Shown here: piece after piece, positions 1 to 9,429 of the stretch
How the letters are laid out: each line of letters starts with the position of its first letter
How positions within the stretch are numbered: the stretch's first letter is position 1
Translations under genes and position numbers: made by a program
Source of the DNA: Melghiribacillus thermohalophilus
GTDB lineage: Bacteria > Bacillota > Bacilli > Bacillales > Alkalibacillaceae
NCBI RefSeq assembly: GCF_004342905.1
Contig: NZ_SMAN01000004.1
Span: forward strand, 1 to 64,000
Length of the DNA stretch: 64,000 nt
Direction of reading: 5' to 3'
Notes under the pieces: generated by a model
Databases searched by the model: none
What the model was told of the DNA's origin: nothing
Seen by the model: only the letters and a program-made list of their open reading frames with translations

Positions 1-16
1 AAAAGAAATTAAATAA

Positions 17-66
17 CCTGAGTCCTTATGAATATAGGACTCAGGCTGCATAAGTGTGCTTTTTTA
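17..66 (+). terminator. terminator-like hairpin at window start
   Basis: A 10-bp stem pairs 17-26 with 36-45 around a 9-nt loop. A run of six T follows only after about 15 nt, so termination is likely but not textbook. It would end a gene lying left of the window. Confidence 0.45.
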
Positions 67-373
67 TTCCTGTCTACTTGACAGGGGTCACTTCAAATCA
101 GGGTGTCTATTTTTTTGTATTATTTATTTTTAAACGGTGCCCCTCTATCCTAATAAAAAGATTCTAAAAGAATATACACGATTTTTTTAAGTTCTGGAAA
201 GGCTGTCAAAAAACATATAGGTATTTTGCTCTATCACAAGGAATTTCCTCAATCCATGTCAAATCATGTAATATAGTAGGTGATATGCTTGAAATAGATT
301 TGAACTATATAACGGTTGACTATTACCTATGCCCTGGCATGCTAGAACATATCCCTGGAGGATCCATAAAACT
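67..373. other. intergenic region before the broken kinase gene
   Basis: No open reading frame with a ribosome binding site was seen here. A TTGAAA at 289-294 and a TATATAAC at 306-313 are too closely spaced for a standard SigA promoter. No promoter can be assigned with confidence. Confidence 0.3.
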
Positions 374-2515
374 ATGAAATATTTCAAAATGATTGCACTG
401 ATTGTGTGCTGGCTATTTCTGCTGGACATGACTGTTCTGGCCCAACCAGCCCGGGACAGTATGATTAAAGCTGAAAAAGGGTTCTTGAATCTCGAATCCC
501 ATGATTTTGATCAAAATGAAATCATTCTGTTAAATGGGGAGTGGGAGTTTTACTGGGAAGAATTTTTGTTCCCTGAGGATTTTCTTACTCCGTCAGGGAA
601 ACAGAGGGATTCCGGAAATACTGATTATATTCATGTTCCTGTCGACTGGCAGTTTCATAAACAGGATGGACAAACCCTTCCCAGAGAAGGGTATGCAACC
701 TATCGACTAGTGATCCAGCTCGCGAAAGAAGAAGTGGGGGAAATGAAGGCTATTTATATGCCAGAGGTGGCTACCGCGTACTCGTTATGGATCAATGGTG
801 AACGGAAATTATCCAGTGGCCAGATTGGAACGAACAGAGATGAAATGATTCCTAAAAATGTTCCACAGGTTGTCTATTTTCAGCCTGACTCAGAGCAGGT
901 TGAACTGGTCATTCAAGTTTCCGACTTTTATCAGCGAAAATCCGGGTTATGGGATTCCATCCGTTTGGGAGAACCTGAAGGAATTGCTTTGTTCAGAGAG
1001 AGAAGAGTAGCGGTTGAATTAATCGTTGCTGGAAGTTTAGTTGTCATGGGGCTTTATCATATCAGTTTGTTTTTGTTTAGAAGAAAAGAACGGGCATCAC
1101 TCTTTTTCGGGGCAGTCTGTGTTTCCGTTGCATTTCGAAAACTGTTGCTTGGAGAAATGCTGCTTATCCGTTTCTTCCCGGATATCCCCTGGGAGCTATC
1201 TGCCAAGATGGAGTATCTGGGGGCAATCCTCGGCATTCTCTTCTTTGTATTGTTCGTGTACACACAGTACCCCGAAGACATGAGCCGGCCGGTGAAACAT
1301 CTATTTGTCTGGATCGAAGGTTTAATCGCTATTTTTGTTTTATTAACCCCTGCAAGAATATACACAACATTTATTGTTCCCATACAGGTCACAGCATTAT
1401 TGATTTTTGTTTATTTAGTCGTTGTATATATGAAGGCTCTGAAGAATAAACGAAATGGGGCCTTGCTGAATGGAGTTGCCATGATTTTTTTCTTTGTGAT
1501 GACTTTAAACGATGTACTGTATTACAATCATTTGACCCATACAGGTGAAACGGTATCATTTGGAATCCTGTTCTTTTTACTCGTACATTCTCTGAATCTG
1601 TCAGCTAAATTTTCCCGGGCATTTTCCAAAATTGAGGTTTTATCCGGTCATTTGCAAAAGTTAAATCTGTCACTGGAACAGCAGGTGAAGGATCGAACCA
1701 GGGAATTAGAAAACTCAAACCGGCAATTGCAGCAAGCCAATCTTAAATTACAGGAAATGGACCATTCCCGGCGGCGGTTATTGACGAATATTGCCCACGA
1801 GCTCGGAACCCCTTTAAGTTCTATTCAGGGGTAATTGAAAGGAATGATAGATGGAGTTGTGGATAAGAATGAGCCAAAATATTTTCGGCTTGTCTATGAT
1901 AAAACATTACATTTATCCCGTATGATGCAGGACTTAAGGGACTTAACCAAAATGGAGAGCAGGCAAATCAAATTTGATTTCCAAAAACAACATATTCGCA
2001 GGCTAATCAACGTGCTTTATGAAAGACATCAGGTGAGTTCGGATATATCAACGGTCCGATTCCGTTTTCTCGATTATACTCCGGGAGAAAAGGATTTAGT
2101 CGTGAAGGTAGATTCGATACGGATTGAGCAGGTATATATGAACTTGATTCACAATGCGGTCAAACACTTGAAAGAAAACGGGGAAATTATGATTGAGCTT
2201 GACCTTGCAAACGTAAAGTCCAATACAATAACCGACAATCATCAGGACGAAAAGCTGTTCCAGCAACCGGATAGGGAGCATGTCGTTATTCGTGTTAGGG
2301 ACAACGGTGAAGGAATTCCTTCCGAAAATTTGCCCTATATATTCGAACGTTTTTATAAAGGAAGGCGGTCCACAAGCAGACAACAGTCAGGAAGCGGTCT
2401 GGGCCTTGCCATTTCCAGGGAGATCATCGAACGCCACAATGGCACAATTGGTGTGAGCAGTCAGGAAGGGGAAGGGTCTACGTTTTATTTCACTTTACCT
2501 TTATGCGACGAATAG
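374..2515 (+). pseudogene. 7TMR-DISM sensor histidine kinase, interrupted by an in-frame stop
   Basis: This was a membrane histidine kinase. It has an N-terminal signal or anchor segment, an extracellular jelly-roll-like sensor region (about residues 30-205), roughly seven membrane segments (about 215-420), a coiled coil, then HisKA with phospho-acceptor H475 in AHELGTPLSS. Codon 487 (1832-1834) is TAA. The same frame then continues without a gap as LKGMIDGVVD and carries the N box (NLIHNAVKH), G1 (DNGEGIP), F box (FERFYKG) and G2 (GSGLGLAI), ending at 2515. Family members normally have Tyr at this spot (QGYLKG), so a single TAT or TAC to TAA change explains the break. The ATP-binding half has no good ribosome binding site of its own. 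The start at 374 follows a GGAGG at 357-361, a rather long spacing. The partner regulator downstream is also broken. Confidence 0.85.
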
Positions 2516-2550
2516 GATTTCGTGAAATGCAAAATTTGGGGGGAAAAATC

Positions 2551-3179
2551 ATGCAACCAAAAGTTCTGATTGTTGAAGATGATCAAAGCATTCGGGAACT
2601 GGTCAGTTTATATTTGGAAAACAGCGGGTATGATCCCTGTCAGGCCGGGGATGGTGACGAGGCACGCAAGATTCTGGTTGAAACACATATTCATCTCGCT
2701 ATACTCGATATTGTGCTTCCGGATACAGAGGGATGGGAGATCTGCCGGGAAATCCGCAGGACAACTCCGGAAATGCCTGTGATCTTTTTAAGCTGCAAAG
2801 ACGAAAGTGACGACATTATTCATGGTCATGATCTTGGTGCAGATGATTTGTTACCAAACCGTTTGATCCCCGGATTTTAATGGCAAAGGTAAATGCCCAG
2901 TTGCGCCGCCGTGAACAATATGCGCAAATAAATATAGACTTTCCATCCACAAAGGAAACCAGTGAATCTGATCAGCAACTGCTGGAAGATTTGACCCCTT
3001 ATGAAAAACAGATGCTTCGTCTCATCGCACAGGGGCTGAGCAACAAGCAAATTGCCGAACGTTTAAACTATTCCCTGGGGACAGTTAAAGTGTACAACAA
3101 TCGAATTTATTCAAAACTGAATGTAAACAATCGGTATGAAGCAATATTGAAGGCAAGTCTCTTACATCAATTGGATTAA
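2551..3179 (+). pseudogene. response regulator (REC + LuxR-type HTH), frameshifted
   Basis: The start at 2551 follows a GGGGGG box. The receiver domain has acidic residues VEDD near the N terminus and phospho-acceptor D53 in LDIVLPD. After GADD the frame runs into LLPNRLIPGF and stops at 2878-2880. Reading one base over from about 2848 restores VTKPFDPRILMAKVNAQLRR, which ends the receiver domain normally, and continues to 3179. The defect is one missing base in the codon expected to be Tyr (GADDYVTKP). The remaining C-terminal piece carries a LuxR/GerE helix-turn-helix (LTPYEKQMLRLIAQGLSNKQ and onward), giving DNA binding. The gene begins 35 nt after the kinase stop, so the two formed an operon. 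The alternative is a sequencing error, but the linked kinase defect argues for real decay. Confidence 0.85.
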
Positions 3180-3208
3180 TAAGTCGAAAAGAATATCGAT
3201 AGGAACCT

Positions 3209-3238
3209 ATCAGTCATCTTCATGGCTGATATTTTTTT
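3209..3238 (+). terminator. terminator after the broken two-component operon
   Basis: A 9-bp stem (ATCAGTCAT with ATGGCTGAT, one G-T pair) with a 4-nt loop is followed by seven T. Confidence 0.8.
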
Positions 3239-3438
3239 GTTCCGTATTTGATCACTTCTTTGCCACCCACTTGAGTTGCTTCGCCCACGCTGTACGGGTG
3301 GCGCGCTCCTCGGAACCACTCTTTTCTTATATCCAATTTTTTATGGGGACGGATAAAAAAAGTTAACCAAAGTTAATCGTTTTTTATGGGGCTTACTGGT
3401 ACCCTGTAGTGATGAAAAGAATAGAAGGAGGAAAAAGA

Positions 3439-5685
3439 ATGGAAAAACCTGCAAGCTTAAGAATAGCTATCATCGCACTCATCGCACTGGCCATCATCCT
3501 CATGTTGCAATATCCTCAAATGGAGCAGGCAGATGCTGATGGAACTTACACATGGACTGACAACGGAGATGGAACGGTCACGATTACAGATTATTCAGGT
3601 ACAGACACCGATATTGTGATCCCGGATGAACTGGATGGAAAACCGGTAACGGAAATCGGCAACGACGCTTTTAGGTATATGGGTATAACCAGTGTGGTTA
3701 TACCAGAAACGGTAACGAAAATTGGCGAACAGGCATTTGCCTATAATTCGTTAACCGAAATCACGATTCCGCCAAATTTAACCGATATCGGGCTTGGTGC
3801 ATTTCATGATAACTCATTAACAGATGTACATTTACCAGATAGCATTACGAATATTGGTGTAATTGCTTTTGGTATGAACAATTTGACTGAGGTTACGCTG
3901 CCGAATAATGAAACAACGGTTGGAGGGCATGCATTTAGTGCCAACTCATTGACCCGTATCATCATTCCAAATCCGAATATCACTTTAGGAGAAGGCGTAT
4001 TTGAAGATCAAATCGAAGATGGAGAAGTTCCTATCAATTCGGAAGATATCATCATTTATGGTTTTGAAGGTTCAGATGCAGCGGATTATGCGGATGGGTA
4101 TTTCCATCCATTTGTTCCCCTGGATTCGTCCCCTGATGTTAGCATTTTATTCAATGAAACAGATGTCGGAGGACAAACAGTTTCTGTTGATTATCAATCA
4201 GCGGAAGAGTTAAAAGCTGTCTATCATCACGAAATAGCGTCTATCACAGATGTCATCTGGACTGTAAATGATGAAACGATTCCAGGAGATTCTCTGTCGC
4301 TTGAACCGTATACGACAACGGTGGGGGAGACAACCATTCGTCTCACAGTTGAAACAGAATACGGTGGACAAACGAGTAAAGAAGTGATCATAGATGTCCA
4401 GCCTCCTCCACTACCAGCAAGCCCAGAGCTGACAGTCGAAAGCCGCACAGAAACTGACATTTCGCTACAATGGGGTTTTGTTCCTTATGCGGATGAATAC
4501 ATTCTGAAACGTGATGGAGAAGAAATTTATAGAGGGACAGGCTTATCCTATGAAGACCGTCATCTGAGTCCGGGTACATCATACACGTACACCGTTCATG
4601 CCGTCAATATGAGTGGAACTGGGGAAGGAAGTACGATTACGGCTGAAACGGAAAAATCATCCAATACAAGATTAAAAGACTTAACGATCAGCGGCGTGCC
4701 GGACCTTGATTTTGATCCTGAGCAGGATGAGTATCAGATCCGTGTTGCCCATGATGTAGAATATGTAACCATCACTCCCAGTATGGAAGATGAAGGAGCT
4801 ACGGTGATTGTTCAAGGAGATGAGATAGACAAGGGAGATTCAATCAAAGTCTTTTTGGACGAAGGAAAAGACCACACCATAGAAATACAGGTCGTGGCTC
4901 AGGATGGAACCGAACAAAACTATACATTGAATGTAACTCGACTTTCATCGGATATTCTCGTAAAGCCAACTTTAGATGAACAGATGTACACAGTGAAAAA
5001 TGAAGACGTCTTTCTTCTCGGTCAGGCTGGAACGTTCTTGATCGATCTAACCCATGTAACCGATGATGTTGCTGCGATTTATTTGAGCAAAGAACAGCTG
5101 GCTTACCTGATTGAACAGGGAGCGGTTATACAGGTGCAACGGGAAGATGTAATCTTGAATATTCCTTCGGTGAATGTTGATGCAAACCAGGATTTAATCA
5201 TTTCCCTGAGACGCTTGAACGAAAATGTGGAAGATATGTCATCGCTGAATCTTTCCAGGAGTGCTGTATATACGTTTCAATTAAAACAGGGTGAGGAATT
5301 TGTAAGGGAGTTTTCTGAGCCTGTTGAACTCCAATTTGCAGTCAGTGCTTCTGAAAAAGATGTCGAACATCTGAACATCTATTACTGGAATGATAGAACA
5401 AAAGAATGGGAACTGATAGGCGGCCGTTACAACGAAGGCTTCATTCAGGCATTGACCGATCACTTCAGTACGTTTACGGTCTTTGATTCAACGGAATTAA
5501 TGGCTTCCAATGATCAAGATGATGATCAGGGAGAGACAGAAACCGCTGAAAACAAGGATCGACAGAGTAGTGGAATCTTGCCTGAAACAGGAACCCAGAT
5601 GTATCAATGGCTCATTGGAGGTCTTCTGTTCATCATTGCTGGAACATTTTTTATCCTGAGGCGACCTTCCTATAAAAATCAATAG
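3439..5685 (+). CDS. LPXTG-anchored leucine-rich-repeat surface protein (BspA-like)
   Basis: A 748-residue secreted, cell-wall-anchored protein. An N-terminal hydrophobic signal (about residues 8-25) is followed by at least five LRR_5/BspA-type repeats (about 45-200, pattern IPxxVTxIGxxAFxxNxLTxxx). Then come an Ig-like segment, a fibronectin type III domain (about 330-410, SPGTSYTYTVHAVN), a cadherin-like beta-sandwich domain (about 415-505, LKDLTISGVP to NYTLNVTR) and a further beta-rich region. The C terminus is a complete sorting signal: LPETG, a membrane helix and an RRPSYKNQ tail. The start at 3439 has GGAGG at 3427-3431; an upstream in-frame ATG at 3409 lacks a site. BspA-like repeats usually mediate adhesion. 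A class D-like sortase lies immediately downstream, convergently. Ligand and function are unknown. Confidence 0.85.
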   Translation: MEKPASLRIAIIALIALAIILMLQYPQMEQADADGTYTWTDNGDGTVTITDYSGTDTDIVIPDELDGKPVTEIGNDAFRYMGITSVVIPETVTKIGEQAFAYNSLTEITIPPNLTDIGLGAFHDNSLTDVHLPDSITNIGVIAFGMNNLTEVTLPNNETTVGGHAFSANSLTRIIIPNPNITLGEGVFEDQIEDGEVPINSEDIIIYGFEGSDAADYADGYFHPFVPLDSSPDVSILFNETDVGGQTVSVDYQSAEELKAVYHHEIASITDVIWTVNDETIPGDSLSLEPYTTTVGETTIRLTVETEYGGQTSKEVIIDVQPPPLPASPELTVESRTETDISLQWGFVPYADEYILKRDGEEIYRGTGLSYEDRHLSPGTSYTYTVHAVNMSGTGEGSTITAETEKSSNTRLKDLTISGVPDLDFDPEQDEYQIRVAHDVEYVTITPSMEDEGATVIVQGDEIDKGDSIKVFLDEGKDHTIEIQVVAQDGTEQNYTLNVTRLSSDILVKPTLDEQMYTVKNEDVFLLGQAGTFLIDLTHVTDDVAAIYLSKEQLAYLIEQGAVIQVQREDVILNIPSVNVDANQDLIISLRRLNENVEDMSSLNLSRSAVYTFQLKQGEEFVREFSEPVELQFAVSASEKDVEHLNIYYWNDRTKEWELIGGRYNEGFIQALTDHFSTFTVFDSTELMASNDQDDDQGETETAENKDRQSSGILPETGTQMYQWLIGGLLFIIAGTFFILRRPSYKNQ

Positions 5686-5693
5686 ATCACCAT

Positions 5694-5738
5694 CCGCAAA
5701 GCTGTTTGAGCAACTGTTGTTCAAACAGCTTTTTGCGG
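5694..5738. terminator. bidirectional terminator between surface protein and sortase
   Basis: A long stem (CCGCAAAGCTGTTTGA with TCAAACAGCTTTTTGCGG, two-base bulge) has A-rich and T-rich flanks. It can serve both convergent genes. Confidence 0.75.
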
Positions 5739-5987
5739 TTTCTTAAAGAGCAAGATAGACATGGAAACAGAAAAGCCGGAATCCCCTGTATTGCCCAGAG
5801 CTTCCGGGGAGCAGCTGAACATCCTTTCCCCTCGTTTGAAGGACGGGATCAGTCCCCATTGTCGATGCTCTTTTTTCGGAACAAAAGAAAAATCCGATCT
5901 CATTCATGTGAGGATTGACTATCGGTTCGGATATGTTATGAACTTATGAAGTTTTGTTCAATAAACATGAAACAGTAACAATCTGGA
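5739..5987. other. intergenic stretch, no gene seen
   Basis: Short open frames exist on both strands (5721-5903 minus, 5761-5949 plus), but neither has a ribosome binding site or a recognisable product. The stretch is somewhat GC-richer than normal intergenic DNA and may be decayed sequence. Confidence 0.3.
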
Positions 5988-6623
5988 TTAATCAACCGGA
6001 TTGGCATAGATAAAATATCTTTCTTCTGTATCACTAAATGAATAAAAAGGATAGCAGGTCATTAACACTAACGTTTCCTGATCCATGGGACCTATTCGAT
6101 CTATTTCTGTTTCATGACCAATATCGCTGTACTCCATCTCGTATTCGAAAGAACCATAGGGCAAATGTAAAATGATCCGATCGCCTTCCTGGATATCTCC
6201 GACTTTAAGAAAAGCTGTGTCGTTATGCCCGGCTAAAAAAATCTGGTTTCCTTCCCCTGGAAGCCAGGTGTCCGGTTCATGTCCTACTCCATATTTTAGC
6301 TGTTCCTCTCCTGTTCCTTCAACAATCGGGAGTTTTAAACCGATATCAGGTATTTCAATCGTAGCAAAAATTTCCCCGACCTCTGGATTGCTGTCTGTTC
6401 TGAACATGTCTGCTTTCTCTTCTGCAGAGGCATTCATATGGTCCTCGTTACGAAACTGAGTGATATAACGTTCTGCCTGTTTGAGCTGTTTTTGGCTTCC
6501 TGAGTAATAGTCAAACATGGAATAACCAGCGTATATCAAAAAAGTCAGGCCCATTATGATGAACAAGATTCCAATTTTTTTAAGCATATCAAACGCCCCG
6601 TTTATCAATCGTTTCATCCCCAT
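5988..6623 (-). CDS. class D-like sortase
   Basis: A membrane-anchored cysteine transpeptidase that would join LPXTG-type proteins to the cell wall. There is an N-terminal membrane helix (ILFIIMGLTFLIYAGYSMF) and then the sortase beta barrel. The catalytic His is in FLAGHNDT, Cys in VLMTCYPF and Arg in EERYFIYA, so the triad is complete. At 199-211 residues it fits class D. Start choice is uncertain. The ATG at 6623 has no Shine-Dalgarno match; the internal ATG at 6587 (MLKKIGIL) has a GGGG about 8 nt upstream and would give 199 residues. The nearest substrate is the convergent LPETG protein. Class D enzymes of Bacillus often prefer LPNTA, so the pairing is inferred only from position. Confidence 0.8.
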   Translation of the reverse strand: MGMKRLINGAFDMLKKIGILFIIMGLTFLIYAGYSMFDYYSGSQKQLKQAERYITQFRNEDHMNASAEEKADMFRTDSNPEVGEIFATIEIPDIGLKLPIVEGTGEEQLKYGVGHEPDTWLPGEGNQIFLAGHNDTAFLKVGDIQEGDRIILHLPYGSFEYEMEYSDIGHETEIDRIGPMDQETLVLMTCYPFYSFSDTEERYFIYANPVD

Positions 6624-6712
6624 AATAGTCTAAATGTTCTTTTAAAGCAAATAGATATCAAGAAGGCCAGTCCTTACATGATTTGAATGATTGTAAAAGG
6701 AATGGTGATGAA

Positions 6713-6805
6713 ATGACTGCCCATGTGACGGATTTCATGACGGTTTCTCCCCATAAAGTGACTGTATATGACCTAGTTACCGATCAACCGGTTTTATACA
6801 ATTGA
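6713..6805 (+). pseudogene. 30-residue CBS-domain-like remnant
   Basis: A short open frame starts at ATG 6713 behind AAAGGA. It reads MTAHVTDFMTVSPHKVTVYD and ends after 30 residues. The pattern xVxDFMTxxPxxVxxxD resembles the first strand and loop of a CBS domain. A CBS domain needs about 55 residues, so this is either a truncated relic or a chance match. No downstream frame continues the domain visibly. Confidence 0.3.
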
Positions 6806-6900
6806 AGTTTGATTTTACCAGTTGCTGATGAGTGAATGACCAGTTCTTGAAAAATGATATTGTGTCATGTAAGAAATATTGAAATAAGGGAGAGGCATGA

Positions 6901-8147
6901 ATGAAAAAAGGAAAAGGTTTACATATGTTTATAGTGTTGGTGCTCTTATATAGTCTGATAGCCGGACAGGTTCCAATGATTTTTGTCAATGCGGAGGAAT
7001 CAACTTGTATCCCTATTCAGACAGCTGATGATTTCAATCAAATCCGTCATGATCTTACAGGAGATTATTGTTTGACAGAGGATATTGACCTGAGTACATA
7101 CATCAACTGGGAACCTATTTCTCAGTTTAAAGGAACACTGGATGGTCAGGGACATACGATATCGAATCTGACCATTAACCGACCGGATACCGTTTATGTA
7201 GGGTTATTCAGTATCATAAGAAATTTCGACGAAGAGGTGGCTGTAAAAAACCTAAATTTTGAAAACGTGAATATATTGGGGAATTATGGTGCTGGTGCTC
7301 TTGCGGGATTTATTGAAACAAGTTCCATTAAAAATGTCCATGTTTTATCTGGACAGGTTGAAACAGAAGATGGCGCCGCTGGCGGTTTGATCGGTTGGAT
7401 TTCTAACAGTAGTGTAGTAGAAGACTCTTCATCGGATGCCATTGTTCAAGGAAAAGGCAAACATGTAGGCGGTTTGATTGGTAGAAATTCTTCTGGTAAT
7501 GGTACAAAAGCGTTGATTAAACATTCTCATGCAACCGGGAATGTAACAGGTAACAGTCCCTATGTAGGCGGGTTAATGGGGTCATTAAACTATGGTGAAG
7601 TTGTCCATTCATACGCAACTGGAAAGGTAACGGGTGATGACATTTATGTAGGTGGCTTGATCGGCAGAACCTATGGGGGAGAAGTAATGAACTCCCATGC
7701 AGAAGGGAATGTATGGGGCGCTAATGCAGGCGGCTTAATTGGTTCAGTGATGGATGGCACTCTAGTGGATACAACGTTTGCCACAGGAGATGTATCCGTG
7801 GAACGATCTATGCAGGTGGTCTGGTAGGTTCCATCCAGAATGGCGGGGGTACCATACGAAATTCTTATTCGGAAGGCGTAGTCGATACAGGGGACAGTTC
7901 AGACTCAACTGTAGCTGGTGGAATTGTCGGTGCCATTTACGATGACGGTGGAGTAGTTGAAAACAACTATGCCCTGGGCAAAGTCAGAGCGGTGAATTAT
8001 GCTGCAGGCATTGTCGGTCAAACGATGGGCGGTCTATTCAGATCCTGTAAAGGAAAGTATCTGCTTTCATCTGTCTTCGGACTTCAGAGAATGACATTCA
8101 TCATTGACATTTATTTTTCATTATGTTATCTTCAAACTAACTTGTAA
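6901..8147 (+). pseudogene. secreted GLUG-repeat protein, frameshifted and truncated
   Basis: The start at 6901 follows GGGAGAGG. The product has a signal peptide (about residues 1-31, ending near VNAEE), then GLUG-type repeats of the form GGLIGxxxxGxVxxSxAxGxVxG. The frame ends at 7825-7827 after SMQVVW. Shifting by one base at about 7800 restores GTIYAGGLVGSIQNGGG and further repeats (NSYSEGVVDTG, AGGIVGAIYDDGG, AAGIVGQTMGG). A missing G in GTGG(G)AACG would explain the shift. Repeat homology stops abruptly near 8040. The shifted frame then runs through non-repeat sequence to TAA at 8145-8147, so the C-terminal part, normally a cell-wall attachment region, appears lost. GLUG proteins are often adhesins or protease-associated surface proteins. 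This copy is probably non-functional. Confidence 0.8.
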
Positions 8148-8194
8148 TACAAAATAGATGCTTTATTTTTTGGCCAACTATATTGTATAACAAG
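8141..8194. promoter_or_regulatory. inverted-repeat operator of the PadR operon
   Basis: CTTGTAATACAAAATAG (8141-8157) and CTATATTGTATAACAAG (8178-8194) form an inverted repeat, 15 of 17 positions matching, 20 nt apart. It lies 25 nt upstream of the padR start. PadR regulators bind symmetric AT-rich sites over their own promoters, so autoregulation is inferred. Confidence 0.6.
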
Positions 8195-8218
8195 TCAGTG
8201 AGAAAAGGAGAGGGTAGT

Positions 8219-8560
8219 TTGTCGACCAGTCAGATGTTAAAAGGTATTTTAGAGGGCTGTCTGTTATCAATCATTTCAAAAGGCGAGACATACGGCTATG
8301 AAATGATGGAAAAGTTGAATGAATACGGTTTAACGATGGTTCGAGAAGGGAGTATTTATCCCGTGCTCCTGCGTCTAAAAAAAGAAGGATTTGTTTCTAC
8401 AGTCAGAAAACAAGTACCTTCTGGCGGACCTAAACGAAAATATTACCGTCTGACGGAGAAGGGATATGAAGAACTGGAGGAGTTTAAAAGACGCTGGTCT
8501 GTCATCTCCAGCGGAGTAAATCAACTAATAGAGGAGGATGACACAAATGAAACTGTCTAA
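8219..8560 (+). CDS. PadR-family transcriptional regulator
   Basis: A 113-residue winged-helix repressor. The TTG start at 8219 sits behind GGAGAGGG and gives the usual family N terminus (STSQMLKGILEGCLLSII). The winged helix covers about residues 8-85, with the hallmark TYGYEMMEKL, EGSIYPVLLRLKKEG and PKRKYYRLTEKG wing. The open frame extends upstream to 8183, but that part has no binding site and overlaps the operator. The 3' end overlaps the HAAS-domain gene by 14 nt, so the two are translationally coupled. PadR/HAAS pairs often control membrane-stress or drug-export functions, and here an ABC transporter follows. Confidence 0.9.
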   Translation: MSTSQMLKGILEGCLLSIISKGETYGYEMMEKLNEYGLTMVREGSIYPVLLRLKKEGFVSTVRKQVPSGGPKRKYYRLTEKGYEELEEFKRRWSVISSGVNQLIEEDDTNETV

Positions 8561-9296
8561 AAAGAGCCAAACGTTTTTGGAAGATCTTCGTCTGTACCTG
8601 GTAGCCAGCGGAAAAGATGAACGGGAAATTGAAGACATCGTATCTGAACTGGAGGATCATCTGTACGAAGCAGAAAAGGATGGAAAAGATGTAGATCATT
8701 TGATTGGAAAAAGCCCTAAAGAATATATGGAACAAATAGCAGGTGAGATGTCTTTTGATAAAAAAGGATGGCTGAAATATATACCGGTGCTGATACTCGG
8801 GGTTTACGCGTATATTTTGCTCGGGGAAGCGATTCGTGGAGGGGTACAGTATTCTCTGCTGAAAATCGCAGGTGATTTCTTCATTATCATCATTTCTTTG
8901 CTGCTGTTTTCCGGTGTTGCAAAATATATCGCCAGTCACAGACTGTCTAAGTTCAAAGAAGGTATGTTGTTCGCTTTATTAGGCATCATGCCGATCAGTT
9001 TATTTGTAGGAGTCATTTTCCTGGATCATGCCATTGATTCACCGGAGATTATCTTTAATCAAACTGGAAATATCTTGACGGTTGTGTTGTGTATCGGACT
9101 GTTCATCGGTATGGCCCTCTGGAGCAAAACATGGGTACCGATCATCATTCCAGCCATCTTATACTTACCTGAAGGTTTACTTGGACTTACAGATTTAAGA
9201 TTAGAGACAAGATTAATCACTCAAAACATCCTTGTGTTCAGCGGGTTAATTATATTTTTCTTCATCATCTTTAAGAAGGAAAGGAAAGAGGGGTGA
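8547..9296 (+). CDS. HAAS-domain membrane protein
   Basis: A 249-residue protein. The N-terminal cytosolic HAAS (DUF1700-like) domain spans about residues 1-65 (FLEDLRLYLVASGKDEREIE, SELEDHLYEAE, KSPKEYMEQIAGEM). About six hydrophobic segments follow. HAAS domains are typically encoded next to PadR regulators and are thought to link them to membrane components. The start at 8547 lies 9 nt after GAGGAGG (8531-8537); the ATG at 8538 is too close to that site. It is the second gene of the padR operon. Its own activity is unknown. Confidence 0.8.
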   Translation: MKLSKKSQTFLEDLRLYLVASGKDEREIEDIVSELEDHLYEAEKDGKDVDHLIGKSPKEYMEQIAGEMSFDKKGWLKYIPVLILGVYAYILLGEAIRGGVQYSLLKIAGDFFIIIISLLLFSGVAKYIASHRLSKFKEGMLFALLGIMPISLFVGVIFLDHAIDSPEIIFNQTGNILTVVLCIGLFIGMALWSKTWVPIIIPAILYLPEGLLGLTDLRLETRLITQNILVFSGLIIFFFIIFKKERKEG

Positions 9297-9429
9297 CAGA
9301 CGGAAGGCTTTTTTAGATGTTATTGGCGGGAATGCTTAGAACTGTTTAATCCATTCATTAGAAATTTTTTGAAACCATTTTTGGTTCGTTGCGTATGAAA
9401 GAATGACTGCTTAATAGGGAGGGAGATTA

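Noticed and set aside
1835-2515. separate cytosolic histidine kinase gene starting at 1835
   Set aside because: It continues the upstream frame exactly after one TAA and has no ribosome binding site, so it is the back half of one interrupted gene.
2880-3179. independent LuxR-type regulator of 99 residues
   Set aside because: The first 12 residues complete the receiver domain of the preceding frame, which shows a frameshifted single gene.
5721-5949. overlapping short frames on both strands between surface protein and sortase
   Set aside because: Neither has a start signal; frames on both strands reflect base composition.
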